Below, in pieces: positions 62,014 through 64,000 of a stretch of 64,000 nt of DNA; within the stretch, counting starts at the first letter, position 1; every line of letters begins with the position of its first letter. The stretch lies in the NCBI GenBank assembly GCA_946411695.1, contig CAMKEX010000001.1, forward strand, positions 23,060 through 87,059. Direction: 5' to 3'. This DNA is from an uncultured Lachnospiraceae bacterium. GTDB lineage: Bacteria > Bacillota > Clostridia > Lachnospirales > Lachnospiraceae. A program made the translations under genes and the position numbers. Below the pieces are notes generated by a model that worked only from the letters and a program-made list of their open reading frames with translations, made no database searches and was not told the DNA's origin.

Positions 62014-64000
62014 TTATTTTATGATAAACGATCCGATGTTCGCACTGGCAGAAGGCATGGGCACAGTACAGAAGACGCCGTTGCGCTTTCTTCTTGTGAC
62101 AATGCGGACATAATACCTGGTGTTCTTTTTGAGCTTGGATCCTCTGTACTGAGTGATCACCGCGCCGGTGGCGTCCGCCTTTGTGGCAGTGGACTGGTTC
62201 CAGTACCAGGTTCCTTTCGGATTTGTTGTGAGGAATACATTATATCCGTTGCAGCCGTAGATGATGTTCCAGCTGATATTCATCTTCAGGCTGGTCCCTT
62301 TACTCGTGTTCCTGGTGGTAAGCTTTGCGGGTGAAGGTGTGATGTATTCAATATTTGACCAGGGTCCGAAAATGCGCTGACCGTTCAGCATGTAGAATGC
62401 TCTTACCTTCATCTGGCTGACATGCTGAGGATGGACTGTGCAGTTGCGGTAGAGGACATTTGCCTTCACGATCGTAGAGCTGGCATGACTGCCGTCTGTC
62501 CAGGACAGAAGGGTCTGGTATCCACCCGCACCGTCCACCTTCTTCCAGGCAATCTGGCAGCCGGTGTATTTGGAATTATTCCATTTGGCGAAGTGGCAGT
62601 TGCCGGGTTTCTTCAGCACCTTTTTGACAGTGATCTTTACACTTGCCGACCCAGCCTGGTAATTTTTCGTCTCAGAAAATGATACGGTGATGGTAACCGT
62701 TCCCACACCCTTGCCGGTCACAGTGCCGTTGGAAGAAACCGTGGCAATCGCGTTGTTGGAGGACCTATAGGTGTATGCGGGTGTCTCCTTCGCTCCCGTA
62801 AGGGTCACCTTCGTTGTCTTGCCGACTTCCAGAGTGGACGCTGCCTTAGCCGTGATCTGCTGCTTCGCCTTATTGATCTTCTGGATGGATCTCTGGCTGC
62901 CCTCTTTGATCTCATCACAGATTGCGCAGTGGATGGATTCGGATCCCTCTTCTGTTTCTGTGGGCTGTTTGTCGACTGTATATTCTGTCTTCCACTTGTG
63001 ACCTGCTGCGGCGATGGTCTCTGTCGCCTTGTCTCCGCAGACTGTGCAGATCTTTTCCCTGCTGCCGGCCTCGGTGCAGGTGGCCGCTTTGGTAATTGTC
63101 CAGTCGCAATATTTATGTGCTGTCTTGTGAATTGCCCTTTCAGAGCCTTCCTTAACTTCGTTACAGACTTCACAGTGAATGGACTCGATGCCCTCTTCCT
63201 TGCAGGTTGCTTCCTTATCTACCGTGTAATCTGTCTCCCACTTGTGGCCTGTTGCAGGGATGACCTCGGTGACCTTATCTCCGCAGTCTGCGCAAACCTT
63301 TTCCCTGCTTCCGTCTTCCGTGCAGGTAGCTTCCTTTGCGACTATCCAATCTCCATAATGGTGAGTTGTCTTCGGAATCGCCCTTTCGGAGCCCTCCTGA
63401 ACTGCGTCACAGACGGCGCAGTGGATGGATTCGGATCCCTCTTCTGTTTCTGTGGGTTCTTTGTCGACAGTATATGTGTCTTTCCACTGATGCGCCGCAG
63501 GGATTTCCTCAGTCACCTTGTTTCCACATTCTGTGCAGACTTTTTCCCTGCTGCCTGCTTCCGTGCAGGTAGCTTCTTTGGTAATCGTCCAATCACCATA
63601 GTGGTGGGATGTCTTGGGAATTACTCTTTCGGAGCCTTCCTTGACTGCGTCACAGACAGAGCAGTGGATGGACTCGGTGCCCTCTTCCTTGCAGGTTGCT
63701 TCCTTGTCTACCGTGTAGTCTGTCTCCCACTTGTGGCCAGTTGCGGCGATGGCCTCAGTCACCTTGTCTCCGCAGGCTGCGCAGACCTTTTCCCTGCTGC
63801 CGGCTTCTGTGCAGGTGGGCTCTTTGGCGGTTGTCCAGTCCCCATAGCTGTGACCCGTTGCAGCAATGGTCTCGATCACCTTGTCCCCGCAGTCGGCACA
63901 GACCTTCTCCCTGCTTCCTGCCTCGGTGCAGGTGGCTTCTTTGGTAGTCGTCCAATCACCATAGTGGTGGGACGTCTTGGGAATTGCCCTCTCGGATCCT
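62014..64000 (-). CDS. Large repeat surface protein, N-terminus outside window
   Basis: The frame is open to the right edge (662 codons visible). It has about four tandem units of roughly 80 residues, each with paired Cys motifs: ATCTEAGSREKVCADCG and ATCKEEGTESIHCxVCD separated by ATGHKWETDYTVDKE. Then comes a bacterial Ig-like domain (about 160 residues after the last unit; SNNAIATVSSNGTVTGKGVG) and a fibronectin-III-like C-terminus ending IGSFIIK. Typical of secreted adhesin-like proteins of clostridia; the signal and anchor would be on the missing side. No sortase motif at this end. Units are very similar, so recombination can change their number. Confidence 0.85.
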   Translation of the reverse strand, partial: GSERAIPKTSHHYGDWTTTKEATCTEAGSREKVCADCGDKVIETIAATGHSYGDWTTAKEPTCTEAGSREKVCAACGDKVTEAIAATGHKWETDYTVDKEATCKEEGTESIHCSVCDAVKEGSERVIPKTSHHYGDWTITKEATCTEAGSREKVCTECGNKVTEEIPAAHQWKDTYTVDKEPTETEEGSESIHCAVCDAVQEGSERAIPKTTHHYGDWIVAKEATCTEDGSREKVCADCGDKVTEVIPATGHKWETDYTVDKEATCKEEGIESIHCEVCNEVKEGSERAIHKTAHKYCDWTITKAATCTEAGSREKICTVCGDKATETIAAAGHKWKTEYTVDKQPTETEEGSESIHCAICDEIKEGSQRSIQKINKAKQQITAKAASTLEVGKTTKVTLTGAKETPAYTYRSSNNAIATVSSNGTVTGKGVGTVTITVSFSETKNYQAGSASVKITVKKVLKKPGNCHFAKWNNSKYTGCQIAWKKVDGAGGYQTLLSWTDGSHASSTIVKANVLYRNCTVHPQHVSQMKVRAFYMLNGQRIFGPWSNIEYITPSPAKLTTRNTSKGTSLKMNISWNIIYGCNGYNVFLTTNPKGTWYWNQSTATKADATGAVITQYRGSKLKKNTRYYVRIVTRRKRNGVFCTVPMPSASANIGSFIIK

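Overview
The window looks like chromosomal DNA of a fermentative anaerobic clostridium, most likely Lachnospiraceae. The evidence is family content rather than any marker RNA: a type III glutamine synthetase, the yicC-remA-gmk-rpoZ-rimO-pgsA-thiN order, the recA-recX-rny order with a Gram-positive LexA box, a giant 2-hydroxyacyl-CoA dehydratase activase, a SpoVB-type flippase, a PfoR/PTS-IIC protein, and a surface protein built of Cys-rich repeats. DNA is GC-rich by eye, with AT-rich promoters and short GC-rich intergenic palindromes. I recognise no tRNA, rRNA, CRISPR array, complete insertion sequence or prophage.

Layout: 1-2 kb, 3' part of glnN and its terminator. 2-7.5 kb, a minus-strand housekeeping operon (yicC, remA, gmk, rpoZ, rimO, pgsA, thiN) from one promoter, divergent from rqcH. 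9.5-19.5 kb, minus-strand flippase, glgA, a degenerate Xer-type recombinase, rny, recX, SOS-controlled recA, a sigma-like protein without DNA-binding regions, and a rhomboid-like membrane protein. 19.7-24.7 kb, one 1668-codon activase gene with a tandem-repeat insertion. 24.9-25.7 kb, a minus-strand unit with consensus promoter and terminator but no convincing protein: a candidate large noncoding RNA. 25.9-34.7 kb, glyA, a PAP2-like membrane protein, an LCP protein, a phosphatase, a barnase-barstar pair and a hybrid histidine kinase. 35-41 kb, a D-B-A-C ordered dlt-like operon for acylating a surface polymer. 41-46 kb, galT-galE and a PTS-IIC/PfoR membrane protein. 46-56 kb, a ZapA-coiled-coil protein, a Na/Pi transporter, a histidine phosphatase, moeA, an M18 aminopeptidase, a CmpB-like membrane protein, an EamA transporter, a thiC remnant and a small Cys protein. 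56-64 kb, a MITE-like structured element, a DUF805 protein, two unknowns, a GH32 enzyme, a DUF1653 protein and the 3' end of a large repeat surface protein.

The genes form ordinary core modules: nucleotide and phospholipid supply with translation quality control; DNA repair and RNA decay; envelope polymer synthesis and decoration (LCP, dlt-like, flippase); sugar use (galT/galE, GH32, glgA). The striking layer is repetitive DNA. At least eight minisatellites occur, several as in-frame insertions in conserved enzymes, and palindromic elements sit in gaps, some overlapping stop codons. The strongest candidates for something undescribed are the 24.9-25.7 kb transcript, the inverted-repeat element at 56.0-56.2 kb, and the stop-codon-embedded palindrome family.
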